Of a stretch of DNA of 64,000 bases, positions 35,053 through 44,068 are shown one piece after another. Numbering within the stretch: position 1 is the first letter of the stretch; every line of letters begins with the position of its first letter. The stretch covers positions 310,001-374,000 of the forward strand of contig NZ_JONV01000006.1 in assembly GCF_000712035.1 (NCBI RefSeq), read 5' to 3'. This stretch comes from Salinicoccus luteus DSM 17002. GTDB taxonomy: Bacteria > Bacillota > Bacilli > Staphylococcales > Salinicoccaceae. The notes beneath the pieces were generated by a model. The model worked only from the letters and a program-made list of their open reading frames with translations, did no database searches and was not told the origin of the DNA. The translations under genes were made by a program, and so were the position numbers.

Positions 35053-35094
35053 TGATATATCAGTCCTTTTGATTGATTACACTGATGATATCAA
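35052..35094 (-). repeat. Left-end hairpin of the IS element
   Basis: Imperfect inverted repeat TTGATATCATCAG ... CTGATATATCAA (one bulged base) just upstream of and reaching the tnpA start codon, typical of the TnpA-binding hairpin of IS200/IS605 left ends. Confidence 0.65.
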
Positions 35095-35100
35095 GCACAT

Positions 35101-35215
35101 GCGATCTTGCCAAGACGAGCGATTCATCTCCCACCTACGCTGGGCTTCGCCCCAAGACGCTTAGAGGAGGGGGAATTCTCGCCTGATTTAGTTAAAGAGG
35201 TATCACTCCCGGCGT
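35101..35215 (-). other. Structured non-coding block between tnpA and fer, possible second omegaRNA/right-end relic
   Basis: No open frame. On the minus strand it has nested pairing: GCGA...TTC...CCCC on the left against GGG...GAA...TCGC on the right, with an inner GGGC-GAA-GCCC hairpin. Its appearance, AACTAAATCAGGCGAGAATT then GGTGGGAGATGAATCGC, resembles the 3' structured ends of tnpB elements as I remember them. No tnpB precedes it, so it may be a leftover of another insertion or an unusually long left end of this one. Confidence 0.4.
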
Positions 35216-35255
35216 GCGACTATAGTTGTATTGTGGGCGGCCAGGCCGAATATAA

Positions 35256-35284
35256 TTGAAATATCGTTTGAATAGCCGTAAAAT
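35256..35284 (+). promoter_or_regulatory. SigmaA promoter of fer
   Basis: TTGAAA, 17 bases, TAAAAT, about 34 bases before the fer start. A second TATAAT lies at 35251-35256 without a well-placed -35. Confidence 0.7.
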
Positions 35285-35305
35285 AAAATAGAAAGAAATG
35301 GTTGA

Positions 35306-35572
<267 letters not shown>

Positions 35573-35580
35573 TATAGATG

Positions 35581-35610
35581 AATCCCTTGGAAAACGTATT
35601 TCCAAGGGAT
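35581..35610 (+). terminator. Terminator after fer
   Basis: Twelve- to thirteen-pair stem AATCCCTTGGAAA / TTTCCAAGGGATT followed by seven T on the plus strand; no T-run on the other strand, so it serves fer. Confidence 0.92.
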
Positions 35611-35614
35611 TTTT

Positions 35615-36172
35615 TTACCTTCTGAGTTTTGGGATCACCTTCACATAGACGAGGTAGGCGACGAGGCACACAAGGATCCCTTTTATCAGATTGAATGGGA
35701 TGATGCCTGCAGTCACCACGGCCCTGATATTTGCGATCAGGTCTGAATGGTCGATGATGATTCCGTACATCGGCAGCAGGACAAAGTAGTTCAGGACGGC
35801 CATCATCACGGTCAAAACGATGATGCCGACTGCAAATCCGACGAGCAGGGACTTCTTTGTCCGGTATCTTTCATGGATGAAGTATATCGGCAGCAGCAAT
35901 GAAAATGCAGCAAGCATGTTGGCCAGCGGTCCGATCGGCTCACTGGCCATCAAAAGGCCATACAGCACAATCTTCATGATGATGATGAGTGAGCCTGCCA
36001 CCCCACCGAAAAGGATGAACCCTATGAATGCCGGGATGTCCGAGAAATCAACGGTCAGGAATGGCGGTAGGAAGGGGATCGGGAACTGGATGAGCATCAA
36101 TATGAACGACAGTGCTGCAAGAATGCTTATAATGATCAGTCTTTCCAAACGGTTTCTCTTCATGCGCATCAT
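35615..36172 (-). CDS. ribU: Riboflavin ECF transporter S component RibU (FmnP)
   Basis: Membrane substrate-binding subunit of an energy-coupling factor transporter that imports riboflavin. 185 residues with five to six membrane helices; the FPIPFLPPFLTVDFSDIPAF segment is characteristic of RibU. It starts inside the resE stop (four-base overlap), so it is the last gene of the resA-E transcript. There is no FMN riboswitch in front of it. The EcfA/A'/T energising module is not in the window. Confidence 0.9.
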   Translation of the reverse strand: MMRMKRNRLERLIIISILAALSFILMLIQFPIPFLPPFLTVDFSDIPAFIGFILFGGVAGSLIIIMKIVLYGLLMASEPIGPLANMLAAFSLLLPIYFIHERYRTKKSLLVGFAVGIIVLTVMMAVLNYFVLLPMYGIIIDHSDLIANIRAVVTAGIIPFNLIKGILVCLVAYLVYVKVIPKLRR

Positions 36173-37866
36173 TCCCCTGTGTGTTTTTTTGGAAGTGTAA
36201 TGCGGAAGGAGGTGCCCTCCCCGAATGTGCTCTCCAAGTCTATGGTTCCATTATGCCTGTAGATGATGCTTTTGACAATATAGAGGCCGAGGCCTGTACC
36301 GTGCTGCCCCCGCGTCCGGGATTCATCCACTTTATAGAAGCGTTCGAAAATGCGCTGCTGATGTTCCGGCCTGATGCCTGTCCCCGTATCCGTCACTTCA
36401 ATCGTGGCATAACGTTCCGTCGTCTCTGCACTGATGGTAATATAATCACCTTCTGATGTATAGCGGATTGCGTTGTCCAGAAGGTTTGTAAACACTTGGC
36501 TCAGCTTGTCGAAATCGAAGTCGAAGACCAGATCCCCTTCTCCTTTATTGATGGCAAATTGGATGCCATTCTCCGCCATTTCATGCCTGAAACGGTTCCC
36601 CAGCTTATCAAGCAGCTGTGAAAAGTCATTCTCTTCGATATTGAAGAAGTCCGATCTGCTGTCCATTCTGGCGATGGTTATCAGTTCATTGACCATTGTA
36701 TTCATGCGGTCGGACTCATCCTTTATGATTCCGATCATTTCCTTTATCTCTGCGGGATCGGTGACGATGTCATCAAGCAGCGCTTCTGAATAGCCGCTCA
36801 GCATCACCATCGGAGTCTTCAGTTCATGCGAGACGTTGGCGATGAACTCCGAACGCAGTTTCTCTGCATCCACTTCCTCTGTGACATCCCGGATCAGCAG
36901 GATGACCCCATATACGACGGCCCCCTCTTCAACTGGTGTATAGGACAGCTGCAGATGGCGGTTCTGCATTTCCATCCGTTCGATTGCAGCTTCCCGGTGC
37001 TCTGCTATTTCTTTTATGTTTTCGCTGAAACGGTCGGACTCGGATTCATGTCCTCTGATGAGATTATAGAGTTCGTTGCCCTTGTGATTGCTGTATATCA
37101 GCTCCACATCCCTGTTGAAATAGAGCACCCCTTCGTTCATATAGGTGAAAATCTGCTCCCTCAGGTTTCTTTCATGGGTGATTTCGGAAATATTGTGGCG
37201 GATGTCATTGTTCATCTTGTTGAACGCCAGGGTGAGCTCCCCGATTTCATCCCGGCTTTTGACTTCCAGCGTATTATAGTTGCCCTTTGCTGTGGAAAAG
37301 GCTGCATTTTTAAGGTTGATCAGCGGCCGTGTAATTCTGTTGATCAGGAAGAATGCAAATGAGGTGGTAATCAGAAAAAGGACAAGGGCACTGCCGATGA
37401 TGATGGTGGTGACTGCCCGCATCGACTGGTTGATATCCTCCAGGTCCCTGTACTTTATGAGGGCTACATCACTATCGAAGTAGTCGCTCAAGTTTGATAC
37501 TTTGACCATATAGTCATGTTCGTATATATCCTCAAGAATGAAAGTGTTCCCCTCCCCCTCGCCTGAGAGTATGCGCTGATAGATCGCTTCATCAGTTGAG
37601 GACTGGTGGGAAATCATTGATCCGTCCGTGTACAGGATCAGGTTGTCCTCCCAGAGCAGTATGGAATCGAGGTCCTCGATATCATGCTCTGTCAATACAA
37701 TCTCCTCCGCCCGGGTGATCTCCTCCTCGAGCAGTGTCTCGGTCGAATTGAGTACGTAGTTGCGGAAATAGAGGCTCAAAATGATCGATAATATAATTAA
37801 AACTGTCGTCACTATCAGGATGATAGTTAACCACAGTTTAGTTACGACGCTGTTTATGACGTTCAT
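36169..37866 (-). CDS. resE: Sensor histidine kinase ResE (SrrB)
   Basis: Membrane sensor of the ResDE/SrrAB redox system that controls aerobic-anaerobic respiration. Two membrane helices (about residues 10-30 and 165-190) flank an extracytoplasmic sensor; then HAMP (about 190-240), PAS (about 245-330), the phosphorylated histidine in NVSHELKTPMVML, and an ATPase domain with NLLDNAIRYT, DTGTGI and GTGLGLYIVK boxes. 565 residues. Coupled to resD (one-base overlap) and ribU. Confidence 0.95.
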   Translation of the reverse strand: MNVINSVVTKLWLTIILIVTTVLIILSIILSLYFRNYVLNSTETLLEEEITRAEEIVLTEHDIEDLDSILLWEDNLILYTDGSMISHQSSTDEAIYQRILSGEGEGNTFILEDIYEHDYMVKVSNLSDYFDSDVALIKYRDLEDINQSMRAVTTIIIGSALVLFLITTSFAFFLINRITRPLINLKNAAFSTAKGNYNTLEVKSRDEIGELTLAFNKMNNDIRHNISEITHERNLREQIFTYMNEGVLYFNRDVELIYSNHKGNELYNLIRGHESESDRFSENIKEIAEHREAAIERMEMQNRHLQLSYTPVEEGAVVYGVILLIRDVTEEVDAEKLRSEFIANVSHELKTPMVMLSGYSEALLDDIVTDPAEIKEMIGIIKDESDRMNTMVNELITIARMDSRSDFFNIEENDFSQLLDKLGNRFRHEMAENGIQFAINKGEGDLVFDFDFDKLSQVFTNLLDNAIRYTSEGDYITISAETTERYATIEVTDTGTGIRPEHQQRIFERFYKVDESRTRGQHGTGLGLYIVKSIIYRHNGTIDLESTFGEGTSFRITLPKKHTGE

Positions 37867-38573
37867 TATTCATTGACCTCAAACTTGTAGCCGATACCCC
37901 ACACGGTGTGGATCATGTCACTCGCTTCCGGAGAAACTTTATTGAGCTTCTCCCTGAGGCGTTTGACATGGGTATCCACCGTTCTCAGATCACCATAGAA
38001 GTCATAGTGCCAGACTTCCCTGAGGAGTTCCTCGCGGTCGAACACTTTGTCCGGACTCCGCGCCAGGAACAGCAGAAGTTCATATTCCTTTGGTGTCAGA
38101 TTCACCTTTACGTCATCGGCAAGCACCCTGTGGGCGTCATTGTCGATCACCAGATGGTCGTATACGATGACGTCCTTCGTCGATGCATCCGCCTCTATGA
38201 ATGTCGTTTCCGATGATCTGCGGAGTATCGCTTTGACACGCAGTACAACCTCCCTTGGAGAAAAGGGTTTGACGATGTAGTCGTCTGCACCGACCTCGAA
38301 GCCTTCCACCCGGTTGTTCTCTTCGCCTTTGGCCGTCAGCATGATGATCGGAGTGGACTTTTGGGTTCTCAGTCGCTTTGCCACTTCGATGCCGTCCATC
38401 CTTGGCATCATGAGGTCAAGGAGGATGCAATGGAAGTCCTGCTCGAGAGCAAGATCCAGCGCATCTTCACCATTATCCGCTTCGGTGATTTCATATCCTT
38501 CCCGTACAAGATACATGTTGAGCAGTTTTCTGATGCGTTCTTCATCATCCACTATGAGAATTCTTTCAGACAT
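37866..38573 (-). CDS. resD: Response regulator ResD (SrrA)
   Basis: OmpR-type regulator, partner of ResE. Receiver domain with VDDEERI acidic pair and phosphorylated aspartate in ILLDLMMPRMDG, lysine in LTAKGEENN; C-terminal winged-helix DNA-binding domain (LTPKEYELLLFLARSPDKVF and RTVDTHVKRLREKL). 235 residues. In relatives it activates cytochrome, haem and fermentation genes; here likely targets include its own operon and qcrABC, by inference. Confidence 0.96.
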   Translation of the reverse strand: MSERILIVDDEERIRKLLNMYLVREGYEITEADNGEDALDLALEQDFHCILLDLMMPRMDGIEVAKRLRTQKSTPIIMLTAKGEENNRVEGFEVGADDYIVKPFSPREVVLRVKAILRRSSETTFIEADASTKDVIVYDHLVIDNDAHRVLADDVKVNLTPKEYELLLFLARSPDKVFDREELLREVWHYDFYGDLRTVDTHVKRLREKLNKVSPEASDMIHTVWGIGYKFEVNE

Positions 38574-38591
38574 ATAAACCCTCTTTTCGTT

Positions 38592-39791
38592 TTATGCGTA
38601 GGAATGCAGACCTGCAACGAGCAGATTTATGGCAATCAGGTTGAAGAGGATGAGCAGGAAGCCGATGATGGCCAGCCATGCAGATTTTTCACCTTCATAT
38701 CCCCTGTTGAGCCTGAGGTGCAGGAACACTGTATAGAACATGAACGTAATGAATGCCCATGTCTCTTTGGGGTCCCAGCCCCAGAAACGGCTCCAGGCAA
38801 TCTGTGCCCAGATGGCGGCAAAGAATATGCCCCCGAGCGCAAAGATCGGGAAGCCGATGATCACCGAACGGTAGCCGATTTCATCCATAAGGTTGAGGTC
38901 GGCCCTGTTGGACCAGGGCTTCAGCGTTGCGATGATCCGCTTCCTCAGGATGAGGCGGACGATTCCGTATACAATCAGACCAAGCAGGAAGGACCATATG
39001 ACGGTGTTCAGCTTCTGTGAATCAATCAACGGAGGGAGGTTCACACCACTATGGAAATGCTCGGCCTCCTCATAGTTGTTCTCACCCGCATGCTCTACAG
39101 GAACAGCACCCTCGAAATTGACGAGGCTTGGCAGGTGATATTCGGCTATCTGGTTCTGGCCCTGCTTGTCCTGATAGAGGAAGTCATCCTGATACCCGAT
39201 CACGTTCTGCATGAGTACTGTCGTTGCAATGAATACAAGTACTGTGACTATACCCGCCATGACTGCTTCCAAAAAGCGTGCACGCCATGATTTTTCATCC
39301 GCCGGGACAGCCTTCAGCAGATAGATCAGACCGGCGACGGCACTCATTGACAGTATACCATAAGCAAGGGTCACTGTAATGACATGGATGGCGAGCCAAC
39401 TGCTCTGCAGAGCAGGAATCAGCGGCTCCACTTCCCTTGAGAACATGCTTCCATATGCCATGAGAAGCATGGATACCGGGAGTGCAAACAGGCCGAACAA
39501 TCTGGTCTTGAAATAGAAGTATGTGATCAGGTAGCCGCCTATGATCATGATGGCGAACATGGTGATGAATTCATACATGTTCGATACAGGGGCATGGCCC
39601 TGTGCAATCCACCTTAAGATGAAATAGGATACCTGCAGGATAAATCCAATGACTACCATGGTGATGGCTATCTTCGCAGGCTTGTTCGATTTTGATTTGA
39701 TGCTCGTCGCCAGTGGAAGCATCGCGACAAGATATAGTATGAAAGCTGCATAGAGCAGTGTACTACTGATTGATACAAGTTGGGATGCCAT
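38592..39791 (-). CDS. resC: Cytochrome c maturation protein ResC (CcsA)
   Basis: Polytopic membrane protein of the system II cytochrome c synthase that brings haem to apocytochromes. The conserved tryptophan-rich WGWDPKETWAFITF motif and flanking histidines are present, with eight or so membrane helices. 399 residues. Forms the haem-handling core with ResB encoded upstream. It would serve the CxxCH haem site of QcrC in this window. Confidence 0.94.
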   Translation of the reverse strand: MASQLVSISSTLLYAAFILYLVAMLPLATSIKSKSNKPAKIAITMVVIGFILQVSYFILRWIAQGHAPVSNMYEFITMFAIMIIGGYLITYFYFKTRLFGLFALPVSMLLMAYGSMFSREVEPLIPALQSSWLAIHVITVTLAYGILSMSAVAGLIYLLKAVPADEKSWRARFLEAVMAGIVTVLVFIATTVLMQNVIGYQDDFLYQDKQGQNQIAEYHLPSLVNFEGAVPVEHAGENNYEEAEHFHSGVNLPPLIDSQKLNTVIWSFLLGLIVYGIVRLILRKRIIATLKPWSNRADLNLMDEIGYRSVIIGFPIFALGGIFFAAIWAQIAWSRFWGWDPKETWAFITFMFYTVFLHLRLNRGYEGEKSAWLAIIGFLLILFNLIAINLLVAGLHSYA

Positions 39792-39797
39792 ATAGTA

Positions 39798-41429
39798 TTA
39801 CTCCTTGTTTTTGTCTTTGTCTCCATCATCCAGTTTGTCATTGACGGCTTCAAGACCGTTGGATTCGAGCACTTCGTTTATTTCGCGCTTCATGCCGAAG
39901 TAGTTTTTGTTGGTATGTGCTGCAAGCAGCAGGTTCCCGTCCGTCCTGATCCATATTCTTCTGTGATTGATATATGATCCTGTGAAAAGGCCGATCAGGA
40001 AGATGATGAACCCGGTCGCGATGAAAGGTATCGTGAGATCCTTCTTCAGAGTCAGCACACTCGCCATGTGTTCTTCAGCTTCCACAAACCGTATGCTGTA
40101 GTCGTTGTCCTGGGTGATGTCGGTGCTGTTCATGATCTGCAGCAGGCTGAGTTCGCTTTCTTCCCCGTCTGCAACTTCGAAGACGAATGCCGGGTTCCTG
40201 GGGACAGGTGTGGCCGATACCAATGTACCATTGTCATCGATTTCAAGGAAATCGGGAGAGTATGCCCTCATATTGACGGATACCCCGTCGGCAACCTCAA
40301 AGGACTCTTCCGGGTCATTGAGGTTGACCGTGAAATTATCGCCAACGGTATTGCCGTTTTCATCCTCCAGCCGGAAAGTCATGGACTTGAGCTGTGAATT
40401 GTCATAGCTCGACTGGTAGAGCTCATAGTCGCCGAAACGATACGGGTGGTTGACACGGATGCTGTATTCGTCGATTTCTTCAAGATCCGGGGAGGAGCCG
40501 ACAATATCTGCGCTATTGTTCTTATAGAAGGTGATGTCGGTCTGGAAATTGCTTATGACCATCCTATTGTTGCTCAATGCCTGGTCGAAGACCTCTCCCG
40601 CCTCTTCATCGTAGGTATCGAGGGTGAATGCTTCGTTCCTGACGAAATACTGACCTTCCGTAGTCGGCAGTTCTTCCGTCTCGCCCTCATTGATATGGAC
40701 GATTTCATCCACATACATGCCCGGGAAGAACCTCAGCATGCTGCCGAAGAGCAGTATGATCAGTCCCGTATGGTTGATGTAGGGACCGTAGCGTGACAGG
40801 CGCCCCTTTTCGAGCAGATAATTGTCCCCTTCCTTCCTCACCTTATAGCGTTTTTTCGAAAATGCATCGATAAGGCTGCTGGTGTCGGCAGGGCGCTCCG
40901 TATTAAGAAAGAGCCTTTGTCTGCGGAAGAAGCTGTCATGCTTTTTGACGCGCTGTTTGTTCAGTGATTTGAACAGCGGTATCCCGCGGTCTATGCTTGC
41001 TGCTATGATCGACAGGGCCAGCAGGCCGTTCAGTACGAGGAACCACCAGGAGGAATAGAGGTTGTGGAACCCTAGGGAATAGTAGAGATAGCCGAGGGTT
41101 CCATAGTTTTCCTGATAGTATTCAGCCGGGTCGACACCGAGCGGAATGAAGTACTCCTGCGGAAAGATCGTTCCGATCGCAGCCGCAACGGCGATGGCCA
41201 GTATGATGGACACCCCGATTTTGACTGATGTGAAGAAGATCCAGATCTTGTCGAAAATGCTTTTCGATCTCGTCTTGGATCTTACTGCACTGCCATCATA
41301 CCTCATCAGGTCCTTGATTTTGTTTTTATCATAATCACTGTTGATCATATTACCGCAGGACTGGCATAGCTGTGTCCCGGGCGGATTGACGTGACCACAT
41401 GATTCACATTTTATTTCCTTTAACTCCAT
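39798..41429 (-). CDS. resB: Cytochrome c maturation protein ResB
   Basis: Partner of ResC in system II haem ligation. An N-terminal zinc-ribbon-like segment with two CxxC pairs (CESCGH and CQSCGN) precedes membrane helices near residues 65-90, 120-145 and 210-225, a large extracytoplasmic domain, and a last helix near residue 480 (IPFIATGFIIFLIGLFTGSY). 543 residues, normal for Bacillus ResB. Starts 12 bases after resA. Confidence 0.93.
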   Translation of the reverse strand: MELKEIKCESCGHVNPPGTQLCQSCGNMINSDYDKNKIKDLMRYDGSAVRSKTRSKSIFDKIWIFFTSVKIGVSIILAIAVAAAIGTIFPQEYFIPLGVDPAEYYQENYGTLGYLYYSLGFHNLYSSWWFLVLNGLLALSIIAASIDRGIPLFKSLNKQRVKKHDSFFRRQRLFLNTERPADTSSLIDAFSKKRYKVRKEGDNYLLEKGRLSRYGPYINHTGLIILLFGSMLRFFPGMYVDEIVHINEGETEELPTTEGQYFVRNEAFTLDTYDEEAGEVFDQALSNNRMVISNFQTDITFYKNNSADIVGSSPDLEEIDEYSIRVNHPYRFGDYELYQSSYDNSQLKSMTFRLEDENGNTVGDNFTVNLNDPEESFEVADGVSVNMRAYSPDFLEIDDNGTLVSATPVPRNPAFVFEVADGEESELSLLQIMNSTDITQDNDYSIRFVEAEEHMASVLTLKKDLTIPFIATGFIIFLIGLFTGSYINHRRIWIRTDGNLLLAAHTNKNYFGMKREINEVLESNGLEAVNDKLDDGDKDKNKE

Positions 41430-41441
41430 TGCTCATTCATC

Positions 41442-41972
41442 CTATTCTGTGGATTCACTGATAAATGCGGTAATATCATCATGAGTGAGCTGATATTCCT
41501 GCTTTTTGACGACGATTCCCTCTTTGTTTACGGCGATGGTCGTCGGTAATGGACCGATGTTATAGGCATCGGTCACACTTTTCGAACGATCCAGCGCGAT
41601 GGGGAATTCCAGATCGGCATCAAGACCAGAGATGAACTGGCGGATCTGCTGTTCATTTTCGGCAACATTGACGGCGACGATTTCATAATCGTCATGCCCC
41701 TCTGTATAGACATCGTTCATATCCGGCATTTCTTCGCGGCATGGCTTGCACCATGTGCCCCAGAAATTCAGGATGACACCCTTCTCTTCGGTCAGCTCGG
41801 ACAGCTGGATTTCTTCTCCTTCAAGTGTCGTCAGTCTGAAATCCACGGCCTTATCCCCGACTTCGACCGCTTTCGTGCCTGAAGTCAGGTTGAACCATAC
41901 TGTAATCCCTATGAGCAGGCCGATGGTCACTATAATGCTCACCCTGAGAATATTGCGCGTACGTCCTTTCAT
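41442..41972 (-). CDS. resA: Thiol-disulfide oxidoreductase ResA
   Basis: Membrane-anchored thioredoxin-fold reductase that keeps apocytochrome c cysteines reduced for haem attachment. Single N-terminal anchor (ILRVSIIVTIGLLIGITVWF), active site WCKPC, and the cis-proline region PLPTTIA. ATG at 41972 follows AGGTGA and gives 176 residues as in Bacillus; the longer frame from 42011 begins inside the promoter -10 box. Confidence 0.95.
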   Translation of the reverse strand: MKGRTRNILRVSIIVTIGLLIGITVWFNLTSGTKAVEVGDKAVDFRLTTLEGEEIQLSELTEEKGVILNFWGTWCKPCREEMPDMNDVYTEGHDDYEIVAVNVAENEQQIRQFISGLDADLEFPIALDRSKSVTDAYNIGPLPTTIAVNKEGIVVKKQEYQLTHDDITAFISESTE

Positions 41973-42009
41973 ATTTTTCACCTGCCTGTCGTTCTGATTC
42001 ATAATTTTC

Positions 42010-42018
42010 ATTATAGCA
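42010..42018 (-). promoter_or_regulatory. Extended -10 promoter of resABCDE-ribU
   Basis: TGCTATAAT on the minus strand in the rluB-resA gap, no good -35. A weak -35 suits an activator-dependent promoter, here probably ResD. Confidence 0.55.
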
Positions 42019-42064
42019 TTTTATAAAATTGCCCTGTATGACAGTATTATGACAATTGGAGGTG

Positions 42065-42790
42065 TCAGGACGCCTTGGCGTTTGCGATCAGCTTCTTGAC
42101 TTCATGGGGCTTCAGGAAGCGATACTCCCCTTCTCCAAGTCCTTCCAGCGTCAGGAAATCATAGCTGATGCGTGTCAGTTTGATCACCTTAAGGCCGAAA
42201 TGCTCGAACATGCGCCTCACCTGCCGGTTGCGTCCTTCATGTATCGTCAGCTCCAGAATCATCTGCCTGTCCTTCTTGTCACGGATCACCTTCACATCTG
42301 CCGGCGCTGTGACGCCATCCTCGAGAGGGACACCCTTGCGCATCTGCTTTTGTTCTTCACGCTTCAGTATGCCGTCGATCTTCACGCGGTAGGTTTTCTT
42401 CATTTCGTATTTCGGATGGGTCATATACTGGGTGAATTCGCCGTCATTCGTCATGAGCAGGATGCCGGAAGTGTCGTAGTCCAGACGGCCTACAGGATAC
42501 AGGCGGACATCCATCCGTTCGAAGGCATCCACTACAGTTCTGCGGCTCCTCTCGTCCTCTGCTGTGGAAATCTCCCCTGCCGGTTTGTAGTAGAGTATAT
42601 AGACCTTCTCCTCCTGGCTGAGCGGTACACCATCCACTTCAATCCTGTCATTCTGTGTCACTTTCGTACCGAGTTCCGTCACCGTCTTGCCATTGACCTT
42701 CACCCGTCCTTCTTCAATCATCACTTCGGCTTTTCTCCTTGAAGTGACGCCACTGCTTGCAATTGCTTTTTGTAATCTTACTTCTTCCAT
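42065..42790 (-). CDS. rluB: 23S rRNA pseudouridine synthase RluB
   Basis: S4-domain RsuA/RluB-family pseudouridine synthase modifying 23S rRNA. N-terminal S4 RNA-binding domain (residues 2-60) and catalytic aspartate in GRLDYDTSGILLMTNDG. 241 residues. Overlaps the end of scpB by 13 bases; the scpA-scpB-rluB order is conserved. Confidence 0.94.
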   Translation of the reverse strand: MEEVRLQKAIASSGVTSRRKAEVMIEEGRVKVNGKTVTELGTKVTQNDRIEVDGVPLSQEEKVYILYYKPAGEISTAEDERSRRTVVDAFERMDVRLYPVGRLDYDTSGILLMTNDGEFTQYMTHPKYEMKKTYRVKIDGILKREEQKQMRKGVPLEDGVTAPADVKVIRDKKDRQMILELTIHEGRNRQVRRMFEHFGLKVIKLTRISYDFLTLEGLGEGEYRFLKPHEVKKLIANAKAS

Positions 42791-43323
42791 TGCTGTTCCT
42801 CCTCTATACTTTCAAAAAATAAATCCATTTCTTCCTGTTCCATGATATCCTTCTGCGATGGCAGCTCCTCGAGCGATTCCAGTCCGAAAAGCTGCAGGAA
42901 ATAGTCCGTCGTCACAAAATGGGCGGCACGCTCATCAGACATGTTCTTCTTTGCGATCAGTCCCTTTCCGAGAAGTGTGGAGACCGGGCCGTCCGATGCA
43001 ACCCCCCTCATCGTTTCTATATCCCCTCTTGATACTGGCTGATTGTAGGCGATGATGGACAGGACTTCAAGGGAAGCCTGGGAAAGCTTCTGTCCCGGCC
43101 TGTCGTCCAGAATCCTCTGTATATACTTTTCCATCTGGCGGGTCGTCTTCAGGAAGTACTTGTCACCATGCCTCTGGATGGTGAAGTTCGGCCTTTCATA
43201 CGCCTCCACCACCTTATCAAGCTGTGCTTTCGTAATCGGGACGTGCATGACCAGCTGTTCTTCCGACAGGCCGGCATCCCCTGCAATATACAATAAACCT
43301 TCAATGATTTCCATTTTCTCCAT
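42778..43323 (-). CDS. scpB: Segregation and condensation protein B
   Basis: Winged-helix subunit of the SMC-ScpAB condensin that organises and separates chromosomes. Two winged-helix domains (about residues 1-75 and 85-160), with the characteristic LEVLSIIAYNQPVSRGDIE segment. 181 residues. One-base overlap with scpA. Confidence 0.95.
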   Translation of the reverse strand: MEKMEIIEGLLYIAGDAGLSEEQLVMHVPITKAQLDKVVEAYERPNFTIQRHGDKYFLKTTRQMEKYIQRILDDRPGQKLSQASLEVLSIIAYNQPVSRGDIETMRGVASDGPVSTLLGKGLIAKKNMSDERAAHFVTTDYFLQLFGLESLEELPSQKDIMEQEEMDLFFESIEEEQQWKK

Positions 43324-44036
43324 TAGTCATACAGCCTTTCAATTTCAAAATCGTCCCGGCCCATGGGATGGATGGCCAACTGATTATCCTTTACGAGGTC
43401 CAGGAGGGTGATGAATACAGCCACGACTTTGGGTTTCGATTCCGAAAAGGTGAAGATATCCCGGAGACCGAGCGTCCTCTTCCCTGTGAAGCGTTGGCGC
43501 AGGAACGACTCGGCAGCTTCCCGGGAGACGGATTCCCTTGCGATTGTGATGTTCCGTGGACGGTCGATGGAAACCCTGGCCCTTACCTTTTGGTAGGCCG
43601 TCATCAGATCCGCAAGCGAAACCTCAAGCGGTGCATCATCGTCCGCCTGCTCCTCGAAGGCGTGGGGCGCCTTGATGTAGATCCTTTCATTTTCCCTCTT
43701 CAGCTCCGCCAGCTGTTCGGCATACTGCTTGTAGTTCTGGTACTCGATGAGTTGCTCCATCAGCGACTCCCTCGGGTCCTCATATTCCTCTTCCATATGG
43801 GGCGGTTCAGGAAGAAGCATATGGCTCTTTATTTTCAGCAGTTCGCTGGCCATCACAAGATATTCGCTGGCGACATTGATTTCAAGCTCTTTCATTTCAT
43901 CGATATATTCCATATACTGACGTGTGAGCGTCTTCATCGGTATATCATAGATATCGATTTCAAGCTCTTTGATCAGGTGCAGCAGAAGATCCAGGGGACC
44001 TTCAAACACATCCAGTTGTACTTTGTATCCATTCAT
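43323..44036 (-). CDS. scpA: Segregation and condensation protein A
   Basis: Kleisin subunit bridging the SMC heads. N-terminal GPLDLLLHLIKELEIDIYDI is the kleisin signature, and a C-terminal winged-helix part binds the SMC cap. 237 residues. First gene of scpA-scpB-rluB; 32 bases separate it from the divergent DUF309 gene, so its promoter must overlap that gene or lie within it. Confidence 0.95.
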   Translation of the reverse strand: MNGYKVQLDVFEGPLDLLLHLIKELEIDIYDIPMKTLTRQYMEYIDEMKELEINVASEYLVMASELLKIKSHMLLPEPPHMEEEYEDPRESLMEQLIEYQNYKQYAEQLAELKRENERIYIKAPHAFEEQADDDAPLEVSLADLMTAYQKVRARVSIDRPRNITIARESVSREAAESFLRQRFTGKRTLGLRDIFTFSESKPKVVAVFITLLDLVKDNQLAIHPMGRDDFEIERLYD

Positions 44037-44068
44037 AAAAAATTACCTCGATATCAGGAGACGATAAC

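Larger units (their letters stand above)
33432..35094 (-). mobile_element. IS200/IS605-family insertion sequence with tnpA and tnpB
   Basis: Element read on the minus strand: left-end hairpin (35052-35094), tnpA, tnpB five bases after it, a structured 3' region, and a right end with subterminal hairpins ending in TTCAC near 33432. No terminal inverted repeats or target duplication, as expected for this family. Boundaries are approximate: the right end is set by a hairpin plus TTCAC, the left by the hairpin and a TTGAT. The element lies in the ebpS-fer gap and both open frames are intact. Confidence 0.8.

Noticed and set aside
36160-36180. FMN riboswitch before ribU
   Set aside because: ribU starts inside the resE stop codon; there is no leader sequence.
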